This document shows, in pieces, positions 8,533 through 16,781 of a stretch of DNA of 37,383 bases. Source of the DNA: Flavobacteriales bacterium UBA1995 (GTDB lineage: Bacteria > Bacteroidota > Bacteroidia > Flavobacteriales_D > Sanyastnellaceae); the NCBI GenBank assembly GCA_002336475.1, contig DDCX01000080.1:30861-68243 (forward strand). Reading direction: 5' to 3'. Made by a program: the position numbers and the translations under genes. Position 1 is the stretch's first letter. The number at the start of each line of letters is the position of its first letter. A model generated the notes under the pieces. It was not told where the DNA came from and ran no database searches. It saw nothing but the letters and a program-made list of their open reading frames with translations.

Positions 8533-9522
8533 TCAACGGATACCCGCGTCCATCAGCTGGTGCAGGTGCACGAATCCCGAAAAAGCTCCGTTTTCGTCGG
8601 TCACCAGAATTTGAGAAATCCGATGGGACTCCAACACATCAAGCGCATCGATGGCGCGTGTATCCGCGGGCAAGCAGTGCGGAGTGACCTGCATGACGTC
8701 GGCAGCACTCAATGAAGACCAAGTGTGGGGGTCCCGTTCCAATGCCCTGCGAAGGTCTCCATCGGTTACGATACCTGTCAGTGTTGGCCCTTCTAACACG
8801 GCTGTGGCACCCACGCGGCCTTGCGAAACCGCCATGACCACCTCGCGCAATCCTGCATTTGGGTCCACACTTACCCGGTGTTCTGGCAACAGCAGGTCGC
8901 CCACATTTAAGAGCAGCCTCCTGCCCAGGCTGCCACCAGGGTGGTGTCGGGCAAAATCATCGCTGCTGAATCCGCGGGCCTCCATGAGGGCCATGGCCAG
9001 CGCATCGCCCATGGCGAGTTGGGCAGCAGAGCTCGTTGTGGGGGCCAGGTCGTAGGGGCAAGCCTCTTGGTCGACGGAGACATCAAGGACCACACCGGCA
9101 GCCCGTCCAATAGGGCTGTCTGGACGTCCGACCATGGCCATCAAGTTCAAGTCGCGCGCCTGTAGCATGGGCAGAAGCGCTATGAGTTCAGCGGTGGCAC
9201 CACTTTTGGATACAGCCATGACCACATCGCCTTCGGAGACGAGCCCCAAATCGCCGTGCAGGGCATCTGCAGCATGCAGAAAAGCGGCAGCAGTCCCCGT
9301 ACTGTTGAGGGTGGCCACTGTTTTTCTGGCAACATCGGCGCTCTTTCCGATTCCGGTAAATACCAGTTTGCCTCCGTTTTGGGTGCCCTCTAATATTTGA
9401 ACGACCGCTTGCTCGAATGCAGCACCGATTCGCGATTCAAGAGCGCCAATCGCCTTGGCTTCAAGTCGGATGGTGTGCTGTGCCGATTGCAGCCAAGGGG
9501 CATGTTTGGATGACGGTGGCAT
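8533..9522 (-). CDS. kdsD: D-arabinose-5-phosphate isomerase (KpsF/GutQ/KdsD family)
   Basis: This enzyme interconverts ribulose-5-phosphate and arabinose-5-phosphate, the first committed step towards Kdo for LPS. An N-terminal SIS domain (about residues 30-170) contains FTGIGKSADVARK, FLHAADALHGDLG and SKSGATAEL. Then come an HPGGSLGRRLL linker and two CBS domains (about 200-329) holding IVTDGDLRRAL. I place the start at ATG 9522 (329 aa) because it aligns with the E. coli KdsD N-terminus; an in-frame ATG at 9558 would add 12 residues. It is divergent from recQ and heads kpsF-tatC-lptB. CBS domains suggest nucleotide control. Confidence 0.93.
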   Translation of the reverse strand: MPPSSKHAPWLQSAQHTIRLEAKAIGALESRIGAAFEQAVVQILEGTQNGGKLVFTGIGKSADVARKTVATLNSTGTAAAFLHAADALHGDLGLVSEGDVVMAVSKSGATAELIALLPMLQARDLNLMAMVGRPDSPIGRAAGVVLDVSVDQEACPYDLAPTTSSAAQLAMGDALAMALMEARGFSSDDFARHHPGGSLGRRLLLNVGDLLLPEHRVSVDPNAGLREVVMAVSQGRVGATAVLEGPTLTGIVTDGDLRRALERDPHTWSSLSAADVMQVTPHCLPADTRAIDALDVLESHRISQILVTDENGAFSGFVHLHQLMDAGIR

Positions 9523-9598
9523 ATTGAATGTGGTGGTTGACAAATCCTTGGGCACCAAGGACTGAAATATGGGGTCGGTTGGACTATATTGAAGTCGC

Positions 9599-9606
9599 CA
9601 AAGTTA
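9599..9606 (-). promoter_or_regulatory. Possible -7 promoter box for kpsF-tatC-lptB
   Basis: On the minus strand TAACTTTG (9606-9599) matches TAnnTTTG exactly. It lies immediately before the divergent recQ start and 40-76 bp upstream of the two candidate kpsF start codons. No TTG element is visible at the expected distance, where the sequence is already recQ coding, so this is tentative. Confidence 0.35.
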
Positions 9607-9607
9607 G

Positions 9608-11830
9608 ATGGAGACGCCCGTAGACTCTTTCCTTGATGCCGGCTCTTTGGTCGGCTGCTCTTTAAAAGAGGGACTTGCACGTTTTTTCGGCTTCAACCAG
9701 TTCAAGGGGGAGCAAGAAGAAGTCATGACAAGCCTCATGGAGGGGCGCAATGCTTTTGTGATCATGCCAACGGGTGGAGGCAAGTCTTTGTGCTACCAAC
9801 TTCCCGCATTGTTGCAGGAAGGAACCGCCATCGTTGTCAGTCCGCTCATCGCATTGATGAAGAACCAAGTGGACGCCATTCGCGGCCATTCTGACGATCC
9901 AGACATTGCCCATTTCCTCAACAGTTCCCTCAGTAAGAATGAGATGTTGAGGGTGAAGGATGCAGTGGCTACCGGCAAGACCAAGCTGCTTTATGTCGCC
10001 CCAGAGTCGCTCAATAAAAAAGAGAATGCGGATTTCCTCCGCTCAGTTCGGTTGAGTTTTTTCGCCATTGATGAGGCGCATTGTATTTCTGAATGGGGCC
10101 ACGACTTCCGTCCAGAATACCGCAGGTTGAGGGAAATCATTGACGCCATCGGCCAGTTTCCCATCATCGCTTTGACCGCGACTGCGACACCGAAAGTCCA
10201 GAATGACATCCAGAAAAACCTCGGCATCCTAGAAGCCGATGTTTACAAGGCCAGCTTTAACCGCCCCAACTTGTTTTACGAGGTGCGGCCAAAGGAAAAT
10301 GCGATCAGGCAGGTCGTACAGTATACCCAGGAGCACAAAGGCCGCAGCGGCATTATCTACTGTCTGAGCCGAAAGAAAGTCGAAGAAATTGCCGAAACCC
10401 TCAAGGTAAATGGCATCAAAGCAACGCCGTACCATGCGGGAATGGACGCTGCGCACCGCTCGCGCATGCAGGACGAATTCCTGATGCAAGATGTGGATGT
10501 GATTGTGGCCACGATTGCATTTGGCATGGGCATCGATAAGCCAGATGTTCGGTTCGTCATTCACTATGACATGCCCAAGTCTTTGGAGGCCTATTACCAA
10601 GAAACCGGTCGTGCGGGTCGCGACGGTGGGGAAGGCCATTGCATCGCTTTCTACGGAATTCAGGACATGGAGAAGATGGAAAAATTCCTCTCCGGAAAGC
10701 CCATTGCCGAGCGCGAAATCGGAATGCAATTGTTGCAAGAAGTGTCCGGTTATGCCGAAACGCCGACCTCGCGCAGGCAGTACATCCTTCATTATTTCGG
10801 AGAAGAATTTGATCCGAATGCCGGTCCCGGCTGGGACATGGACGACAACGCCCGCAACCCACCTGAATCCTATTCGGGGAAAGACACGGTGGTCCACTTG
10901 CTCAAACTGGTGAAAGCCAGTGGAGGCAAACGCCGAGGAGGTTTCTTGTGCGACATCCTGTTGGACCGAGAAACACAAGAAACCAGTACTTACGGGGGTT
11001 CTGAGCAGGTCTCTGAATTCAAAGGCAGTGGAGCCTCAATGGCGGATGCGGACGAATGGGCCGGAATCATCCGACAGGTAACACTTGGCGGGTTCTTGCA
11101 AAAGAAGACTGAAGAATTTGGTGTGCTGTCACTCACCGAAAAAGGCGAGGAATACCTGCTAAAACCTACCGACTTCACCTTGTATCGGCCCAAGCCTATG
11201 CGGGTGACCACGGTCAGTGATTCGGCCACCGGAACCGCATTGGATCAGCCGCTATTTGACCTGTTGAAGGCGCTGCGCAAGGACGAGGCAGACCGGTTGG
11301 AATTGCCGCCGTTTGTGGTGTTCTCCGATATCAGCCTCGAAGAGATGGCCACCCACTATCCCTGCAACGACGACGAGCTCCTGATGATCAATGGAGTCGG
11401 CTCGTCCAAAGTCCGGAAGTTCGGGGCGCCGTTCCTCAAGCTCATCAAGGGTTATGTGGAAGAAGAAGAGATTGACCGCCCAAGCGACACTGTGGTGCGC
11501 AGCGTGGCAGGCCGAAATGCGGCCAAGGTGACCATCATCCAAAAGCTGGACCGGCGGATGTCGCTCGAAGACATCGCTGCCGCCCAGAAGAGTACAGTGG
11601 ACGAGCTGTTGGGGATGATTGAGGGCATTGTGGCCTCAGGCACCAAGGTGAGCCTCGATTACATCGTCGAAGACTACCTCGACGAAGACAGCATCGAAGA
11701 GCTGTGGGAGTGTTTCATGGAAAGCGAGAACGGCTCCATGCAGGAAGTGATGGAGGAGATGGAAGATGCGTACAGCGAAGAGGAAATTCGCCTGGTGCGG
11801 ATCAAATTCATGAGCGAGGTGGCCAACTGA
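9608..11830 (+). CDS. recQ: ATP-dependent DNA helicase RecQ (zinc cysteines replaced)
   Basis: This 740-aa 3'-5' superfamily 2 helicase acts in recombination and replication-fork repair. Motif I is MPTGGGKSLCYQLPA (from about residue 53), motif II DEAH in FFAIDEAHCISEWGHDF, motif III ALTATAT, and motif VI YYQETGRAGRDGG. A RecQ zinc-binding region would follow (about 385-425), but all four cysteine positions are substituted: SRRQYILHYFGEE replaces CRR..., and GWDMDDNARNPP replaces the C-x2-C-x2-C stretch. An RQC winged-helix region, an HRDC-like domain (about 535-620) and a C-terminal helix-turn-helix/acidic tail follow. I recall similar Cys-less RecQ proteins in Flavobacteria, so this is probably a lineage trait rather than decay. 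It stands alone, divergent from kpsF and convergent with the M20 gene (13-bp gap). Confidence 0.95.
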   Translation: METPVDSFLDAGSLVGCSLKEGLARFFGFNQFKGEQEEVMTSLMEGRNAFVIMPTGGGKSLCYQLPALLQEGTAIVVSPLIALMKNQVDAIRGHSDDPDIAHFLNSSLSKNEMLRVKDAVATGKTKLLYVAPESLNKKENADFLRSVRLSFFAIDEAHCISEWGHDFRPEYRRLREIIDAIGQFPIIALTATATPKVQNDIQKNLGILEADVYKASFNRPNLFYEVRPKENAIRQVVQYTQEHKGRSGIIYCLSRKKVEEIAETLKVNGIKATPYHAGMDAAHRSRMQDEFLMQDVDVIVATIAFGMGIDKPDVRFVIHYDMPKSLEAYYQETGRAGRDGGEGHCIAFYGIQDMEKMEKFLSGKPIAEREIGMQLLQEVSGYAETPTSRRQYILHYFGEEFDPNAGPGWDMDDNARNPPESYSGKDTVVHLLKLVKASGGKRRGGFLCDILLDRETQETSTYGGSEQVSEFKGSGASMADADEWAGIIRQVTLGGFLQKKTEEFGVLSLTEKGEEYLLKPTDFTLYRPKPMRVTTVSDSATGTALDQPLFDLLKALRKDEADRLELPPFVVFSDISLEEMATHYPCNDDELLMINGVGSSKVRKFGAPFLKLIKGYVEEEEIDRPSDTVVRSVAGRNAAKVTIIQKLDRRMSLEDIAAAQKSTVDELLGMIEGIVASGTKVSLDYIVEDYLDEDSIEELWECFMESENGSMQEVMEEMEDAYSEEEIRLVRIKFMSEVAN

Positions 11831-11843
11831 GCCTGCCTCCTTC

Positions 11844-13070
11844 TCAAACTTCAGTTGCGGCCAGCCAGGCCATCATGGCCGTACCCGTGCTCAAGGCACG
11901 TTCATCAATGTCGAATTCTGCCGTGTGCAGGCCCGACCGGCAGCCCGGTCCGTTGCCTCCTGTGCCCAGCCGATAAAAACAGCCTTCGACCTCACGCTGA
12001 TAAAAGCTAAAGTCTTCGCCGGTCATGCGGAGCGGAAGGTCCACGACATGCTGTTCGCCCAGCAATTCAACGGCGCGTTTTCGACACGAGTCCGTCAGGC
12101 GAGGGGCGTTGATTACTGGAGGATATCCGATGGCCAAATCCACTTCGGCAACAGCGCCAAAAGCCTGTGCGGTCGATTCGGCTACCCGCTTGATGGAGGA
12201 CCGCAAGGTTTCGGCTGTTGCCAGATCATAGGTGCGGAGGGTGCCGTCCAAGATGACCTCGTCCGGAATGACATTGCGGGCGTGACCGCCACGAATCTTT
12301 CCGATGGTGAGAACAGAGGGTTGGGTGGGGTCGCAAGAGCGGCTCACAACAGTTTGCAGGGCCGTGATCACGTGAGCTGCAGCAACGATGGGGTCTACAG
12401 TGCGGTGGGGAAGTGCGGCATGCCCGCCCTTGCCCACAACGCGGATGCGCAATTCATCGGCGGCAGCCATGTAAGCTCCGCTGCGGAACCCTACCGTTCC
12501 TGCGTCCAACTGCGGGTAAACATGCTGTCCTACAATGCCGTCCACAAGGGGGCCACTTGCTTGAAGGGGGCCTGAAGTGGGAGCGTCGGTGAGGAGGGCG
12601 CCTTCTTGCACCAAAATGGAGGCTCCTCCGGGAAGGTTCTCTTCTCCTGGCTGGAAGACACAATGTACCGTGCCGGTCCACTGGTCCCGCGCAGCCTGCA
12701 AGGCCTCAACCGCGCCGAGCAAGCAGGCTGTGTGGGCATCGTGTCCGCAAGCGTGCATCCATCCAGGTACGGTGCTTGCGTGCGGACGGTTGACCTCTTG
12801 AATGGGCAAGGCATCCATGTCGGCGCGCAACGCCATGGTGCGTGTGCCCGGCTCTAGGCCTTCCACTTTGGCGACAATCCCTGCGGCCCCATGATCGGCG
12901 CACCAACCATCAGAGAACGCAATGCCCATCGCACGCAGCGCGTTGGCCACGTAAGCCGAGGTTTTCGATTCTCCAAAGGAAGGCTCCGGGTGCAGGTGCA
13001 AGTGACGGCGGTGCTGGACCACGTTTTCACGTTGGGCCTCGACAGCATTGAGCAGGGCAGATTTCAGCAT
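11844..13070 (-). CDS. M20 family metallo-amidohydrolase (hippurate hydrolase/IAA-amino acid hydrolase-like)
   Basis: This 408-aa zinc enzyme of the M20D amidohydrolase family probably cleaves an N-acyl amino acid or short peptide amide in the cytoplasm; the substrate cannot be read from sequence. The N-terminal RRHLHLHPEPSFGE segment, the metal/catalytic motifs ALRADMDALPI, HACGHDAHTA and FQPGEENLPGGA, and MTGEDFSFY near the C-terminus are all present. The dimerisation lid lies at about residues 200-310 (VVGKGGHAALPHRTVDPI). No signal peptide is seen. It starts 10 bp after the TauE-like gene and is probably the last gene of the OM protein-TauE-M20 unit. Confidence 0.93.
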   Translation of the reverse strand: MLKSALLNAVEAQRENVVQHRRHLHLHPEPSFGESKTSAYVANALRAMGIAFSDGWCADHGAAGIVAKVEGLEPGTRTMALRADMDALPIQEVNRPHASTVPGWMHACGHDAHTACLLGAVEALQAARDQWTGTVHCVFQPGEENLPGGASILVQEGALLTDAPTSGPLQASGPLVDGIVGQHVYPQLDAGTVGFRSGAYMAAADELRIRVVGKGGHAALPHRTVDPIVAAAHVITALQTVVSRSCDPTQPSVLTIGKIRGGHARNVIPDEVILDGTLRTYDLATAETLRSSIKRVAESTAQAFGAVAEVDLAIGYPPVINAPRLTDSCRKRAVELLGEQHVVDLPLRMTGEDFSFYQREVEGCFYRLGTGGNGPGCRSGLHTAEFDIDERALSTGTAMMAWLAATEV

Positions 13071-13080
13071 CGCGGTTGGT

Positions 13081-13488
13081 TCAAGGGGCCCACCAGAGGT
13101 CGCGTCCTGCAGTCCAGATCATGCGCGCAGCGGCGTAGAGCATGATGAGGCCAAAGGCCAGTCTCACTTTCATGGGATTCATGGACAGGGCGCATCGGCT
13201 TCCAAGCCAACCACCCAAAACAAAGGCTATGACCATGATGGCTGCAGCGCGAATGTCCAATTCGCCTGCTTTCCAATAATTCATGACCGCGAGGGCGCCG
13301 ATGGGGGGGAGCATCAAGGCCAGACTGGTGCCTTGGGCAGCCATCTGAGACATGCCCAAGAAATACATCAAGGCGGGCACAATCAGCAGGCCTCCACCAA
13401 TGCCTATGAAGCCACTGAGACAGCCCGCGGCCATGCCGATGAGGAGCAGTGTAATGATCGTGTTGGCATCTATGGGCATGGGGCGCAT
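13081..13488 (-). CDS. Half-size TauE/SafE family membrane protein
   Basis: This 135-aa protein has about four hydrophobic segments and the TauE/SafE signature GCLSGFIGIGGGLLIVPALM near the N-terminus, followed by AAQGTSLALMLPPIGALAV. TauE/SafE (DUF81) proteins are predicted transporters of sulfite, sulfonates or other small anions across the inner membrane. Usual members are about 250 aa with two such repeats; this one has a single repeat, so it would have to act as a dimer if functional. Its ATG overlaps the stop of the upstream OM protein gene by one base (TGATG), implying translational coupling. A second in-frame ATG three codons later is possible. The M20 gene follows after 10 bp. Confidence 0.87.
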   Translation of the reverse strand: MRPMPIDANTIITLLLIGMAAGCLSGFIGIGGGLLIVPALMYFLGMSQMAAQGTSLALMLPPIGALAVMNYWKAGELDIRAAAIMVIAFVLGGWLGSRCALSMNPMKVRLAFGLIMLYAAARMIWTAGRDLWWAP

Positions 13489-16400
13489 CAGAAATCAGTG
13501 GTAAGAGAGAGTTGGAAGACGCGGTCCAAAAGGATGCCATCATCCACCCCCCAACCCCAGTCTGCACGGACAAAGTATCCGAGCAATTGGCTCCTCAGAC
13601 CAAATCCAAAGTCCCAAATGATGGGCTCTCGGTTGTTGGCCACATTGACCGAAACGGGGTAAAGGTCAACCGTGGTGCTGTTGAACGAGTTTTCGTCGCT
13701 ATAAGGGTCTTGTCCTGTCCAAGCAGATCCAATGTCAAAGAACCCCACGGCTTGGAAATGCTCCATAAACGGGGTGAGGCTCTTCCGGGGTGAAAGCGTG
13801 GCAAAGACGGGAATTCGGACCTCGGCATTGGCGACGGCGAAGCTGGTTCCATTCCGCACATTCCGCACGAATCCGCGCATGGGTGTGGCCGCAGTTTGGT
13901 AGGCGAAGTTGCCATCGGGAATGGGCATGGCACCATCCACTGCAGTCAGCAGAGATTCATGCACGCCACCCAAATAATGCAGCAACCCGCGTTCCCCAAA
14001 AGAGGTGTTTCCCGCAGCGCGCATGCACAAGGTGATGCGGCGGAACAGCGGAATGTACCGCCGGGCGTCAAACCCCGCTACCATCAACATGCCTCCTTCA
14101 CCATCGGGTGGGGCGAGCATTTCCACCCAAGCTTTTGCGCGTGTTCCATTGCGGATGTTCAGGCTCAGTTCACGGCTGTCATCAAAGACCCAACTCACAG
14201 TTCCTCCAATGCCCTGAACGTATTGATCGTCCCGGCTGGCATTGAAAGGGTCTGTCGCAAGGAGGGAGACCCGATCCAACCGGTAAGTGAGCTGCGCCCG
14301 AACACTCATCGTTTCTGAAAACGGGATGGTGCGCCGGTAATGCACAGCATGGGTGTGCGTCCGCGTCAATGCGCCCAGCTCTGAATTCACACCTTCGTTG
14401 CCTTGGCGCTCAATGATCCATTCTCGGTCAACCTTGCGCTCCAGGTTCTTGTGTGAGACCACAAAAGTGGAGTTTTGAAGGCTCCCAGCCAGGCGCATAC
14501 CGCCGACCCATTTGATGTCCTCGAAAAGATCAGAAATGCCAATTTTGAGCAGGCCACTCAGCCCCGGAAAACTCCCAGCTGCTCCTGTAAAAGGTTGGTA
14601 GAATGAGGTGGCAAAACTGTTGTCTACCTGACTGAGCAGTTGGTCCAATGCAAAGTTTCGGCGGTAGGGCAATGGGGTCGGAACAGGGGGCAGGTTCGCA
14701 ACAGGCCCGCTGGACTGGCCTTCTCCTGGGGTAACGTTCCTGTCTTCGTCCGGGCTCCGCAACGCCCGTTCTGTTTCGAAGGTGTAATTGCGGTAGTCCA
14801 CTTGGCCAGGGAGCAAGTTGAGCTTGTCCTCGGGCAAGTAGTCCCAAGGCTTCTGGTCGGAAGGAACCACGGTCGCACCCACTTCACCCATTGCCGCCTT
14901 GATCGGTGCTGCTGGCAAATCTCCTGTATTCCAACGGGGCCGGCCTTGCTCGATGGTCACCGCCTCCCAACCGTCCCGGGTCTCCAGCAGTTTCAACTCG
15001 GCGACGGGACCACCGACATGAAACCAGGGCGCCGTGCGCGTGAAGTACCGGTAATGGATGGCGGTGTCGACCCGCAAGATGGCGCTGTCCCTCTTGGCCA
15101 TGTGAATGGTGCTCGGCTCCTCGGCGAGTTGGTATGCCATGGTGGCGCCATCCAACGCCAAGGGCCGCACTTCATCGTCCTCTGGAGTTTCGGTGATGCG
15201 CTCCATGACTTGAGAGTCCAGATCATAGAGCCACAGGTCCCTTGGACGGTTGACCGGTACCGCTGGACTGGTGTCCACATCTCCTTCTCCAGGGCGGTTG
15301 CTGCTGAACAACAGTCCGCGTCCATCGGGGGTCCAGTCGGGGTTGAGGTCGTCCCAACCGTCTTCCCACAAAGGCACTTGCGACCCGGCGAGGGTGTTGT
15401 AGATGTAGAGGTCAGTTTTGCCAGCCCGTACCCCGCTAAAGGCGATGCGCCGGCCATCGGGCGACCAGTCCAAATCAATCACCTTTTCAATCCTGAACAA
15501 CTCTTGTTTGTTGGATTCGCCGGATGCGGCATCTGAAATGGTCAGGAAGACCCGCCCTTTGTCTTCGTGAATGTGCGCCAATACCGGAAGGCTCGGATGC
15601 CAAGCCAAAACCGGATAGGTGTCATCTGTGATGCGCGTCAGTTTGTGGTCCACTTTGGCAATGCACCGCTTGCGCTGACCATCGCTCCACCAGACGCGCA
15701 CTTGTCCCCGTTCGTCGGTGACCCAAGCCGTCCAACGGCCTTCCGCCGAGGTAGAGAAATTCCGGTGGGTGTATTTACGCCTTCCACGGTGAGGCAGGGC
15801 CCCCATATGGGCCGATCGAAGTTGGTTGGTCGTGATGTCGACTTGCACTCCGTGCTCCAAGCTGGAATTCAGCCCGATGGCTTGACCTACGGCATAATGC
15901 GCTTGGGCAGCAGAAAGCAGTCCTTCCAGGTCCATCCCAATCCTGCGGAACCCCGCATCAAGTGTGCGTCCAGCCTTGAATCCACTGAGCACATCCAATG
16001 CAGACTGCCGCCCAAACGTTTCGAGAACAAAGCGCCACACTGCTTCGGATGCTATTCGCCGCTCCTCTCCATCGAGAACCTGCAACTGAGGGATGAGACC
16101 ACGGCTGGTGAGGTCTTTCAGACGCGCCCTGTCGGCCCCATTGATTGGTCCCGATAAGGCGGCGACCATGCCCTCTTCCATCCAAGCTGGAAGTTGGAAC
16201 AATTGGCTGTTTTTGACCACGTCCTTCCAGTCATCTCCAAAGATGTATTGACGCAACAAGATGCGGTGAAGGCCTCGACGCAATTGTAGGCGAAAGGATT
16301 GGTGGTCCCCGTCATACCAGGCAAAAAGCTTTTTGCCGTAAATCAAGGTGGACCCCCCGATGTTGCCGGCAGAAGAGCCATCAATGCCAATGTTGCTTTG

Positions 16401-16721
16401 TCTGAAGTCCGCGTGCTTGTTGAAGACCAAGACCTCCACGGGACCTGAAATGCGCCGCTGAAAGGTGGATTCCACTTCGGGGAGGTCCATCGCCAGGGCA
16501 TTCATGCCGAACTCAGCCAAGTCTCTACCGCCTTGGTAAAAATGCAGCTCAAATGGGTCACCTGATAGGTACTGCCAATCGAAGGTGCGGTACTGCACCC
16601 GCTGTTGGCCAAACCCCATGTCCAGGCCATTGTGGAATTGGCCCATCACCGCAGACGGACCGAAGGCACAACAGCCCAAAAACAAGACCAGGATGCTCCT
16701 AAGCTGCGTTGTGAACGACAT
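13488..16721 (-). CDS. Outer-membrane protein: peptidase-like domain + TolB-like beta-propeller + Omp85-like barrel
   Basis: This 1077-aa protein starts best at ATG 16721, which gives a signal peptide (MSFTTQLRSILVLFLGCCAF, cleavage near ...MGQ). Residues ~30-270 resemble a gluzincin-type peptidase scaffold: an LPAWMEEGMVAAL segment (~177) recalls the third-ligand helix, but the place where HExxH would sit reads RGLHRILLRQ (~147), so it looks catalytically dead. Residues ~300-560 contain WD40/PD40 TolB-type blades (DLDWSPDGRRIAFSG; LNPDWTPDGRGLLFSSNRPG). From ~690 to the C-terminal Phe runs a beta-barrel like the Omp85/surface-antigen family, with MRGFVRNVRNG, VANAEVRIPVF and VGFFDIGSAWTG. 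It is likely an outer-membrane protein with periplasmic or surface N-terminal domains; its role is unknown. It heads a unit with the TauE-like and M20 genes and is divergent from the MBL gene. Confidence 0.85.
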   Translation of the reverse strand: MSFTTQLRSILVLFLGCCAFGPSAVMGQFHNGLDMGFGQQRVQYRTFDWQYLSGDPFELHFYQGGRDLAEFGMNALAMDLPEVESTFQRRISGPVEVLVFNKHADFRQSNIGIDGSSAGNIGGSTLIYGKKLFAWYDGDHQSFRLQLRRGLHRILLRQYIFGDDWKDVVKNSQLFQLPAWMEEGMVAALSGPINGADRARLKDLTSRGLIPQLQVLDGEERRIASEAVWRFVLETFGRQSALDVLSGFKAGRTLDAGFRRIGMDLEGLLSAAQAHYAVGQAIGLNSSLEHGVQVDITTNQLRSAHMGALPHRGRRKYTHRNFSTSAEGRWTAWVTDERGQVRVWWSDGQRKRCIAKVDHKLTRITDDTYPVLAWHPSLPVLAHIHEDKGRVFLTISDAASGESNKQELFRIEKVIDLDWSPDGRRIAFSGVRAGKTDLYIYNTLAGSQVPLWEDGWDDLNPDWTPDGRGLLFSSNRPGEGDVDTSPAVPVNRPRDLWLYDLDSQVMERITETPEDDEVRPLALDGATMAYQLAEEPSTIHMAKRDSAILRVDTAIHYRYFTRTAPWFHVGGPVAELKLLETRDGWEAVTIEQGRPRWNTGDLPAAPIKAAMGEVGATVVPSDQKPWDYLPEDKLNLLPGQVDYRNYTFETERALRSPDEDRNVTPGEGQSSGPVANLPPVPTPLPYRRNFALDQLLSQVDNSFATSFYQPFTGAAGSFPGLSGLLKIGISDLFEDIKWVGGMRLAGSLQNSTFVVSHKNLERKVDREWIIERQGNEGVNSELGALTRTHTHAVHYRRTIPFSETMSVRAQLTYRLDRVSLLATDPFNASRDDQYVQGIGGTVSWVFDDSRELSLNIRNGTRAKAWVEMLAPPDGEGGMLMVAGFDARRYIPLFRRITLCMRAAGNTSFGERGLLHYLGGVHESLLTAVDGAMPIPDGNFAYQTAATPMRGFVRNVRNGTSFAVANAEVRIPVFATLSPRKSLTPFMEHFQAVGFFDIGSAWTGQDPYSDENSFNSTTVDLYPVSVNVANNREPIIWDFGFGLRSQLLGYFVRADWGWGVDDGILLDRVFQLSLTTDF

Positions 16722-16781
16722 CGAATTCGGAATGTACAAACTGCGCACGCGGATTCACCGGGATAGGGGAACTTGCAGTCC

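Noticed and set aside
10229..10978. Long open frame (249 codons) antisense to recQ
   Set aside because: It is complementary to the helicase core, with no recognisable domain and no start context.
14640..15536. Long open frame (298 codons) antisense to the OM protein
   Set aside because: The minus-strand frame shows propeller and barrel motifs; the plus-strand translation has none and reflects high-GC codon bias.
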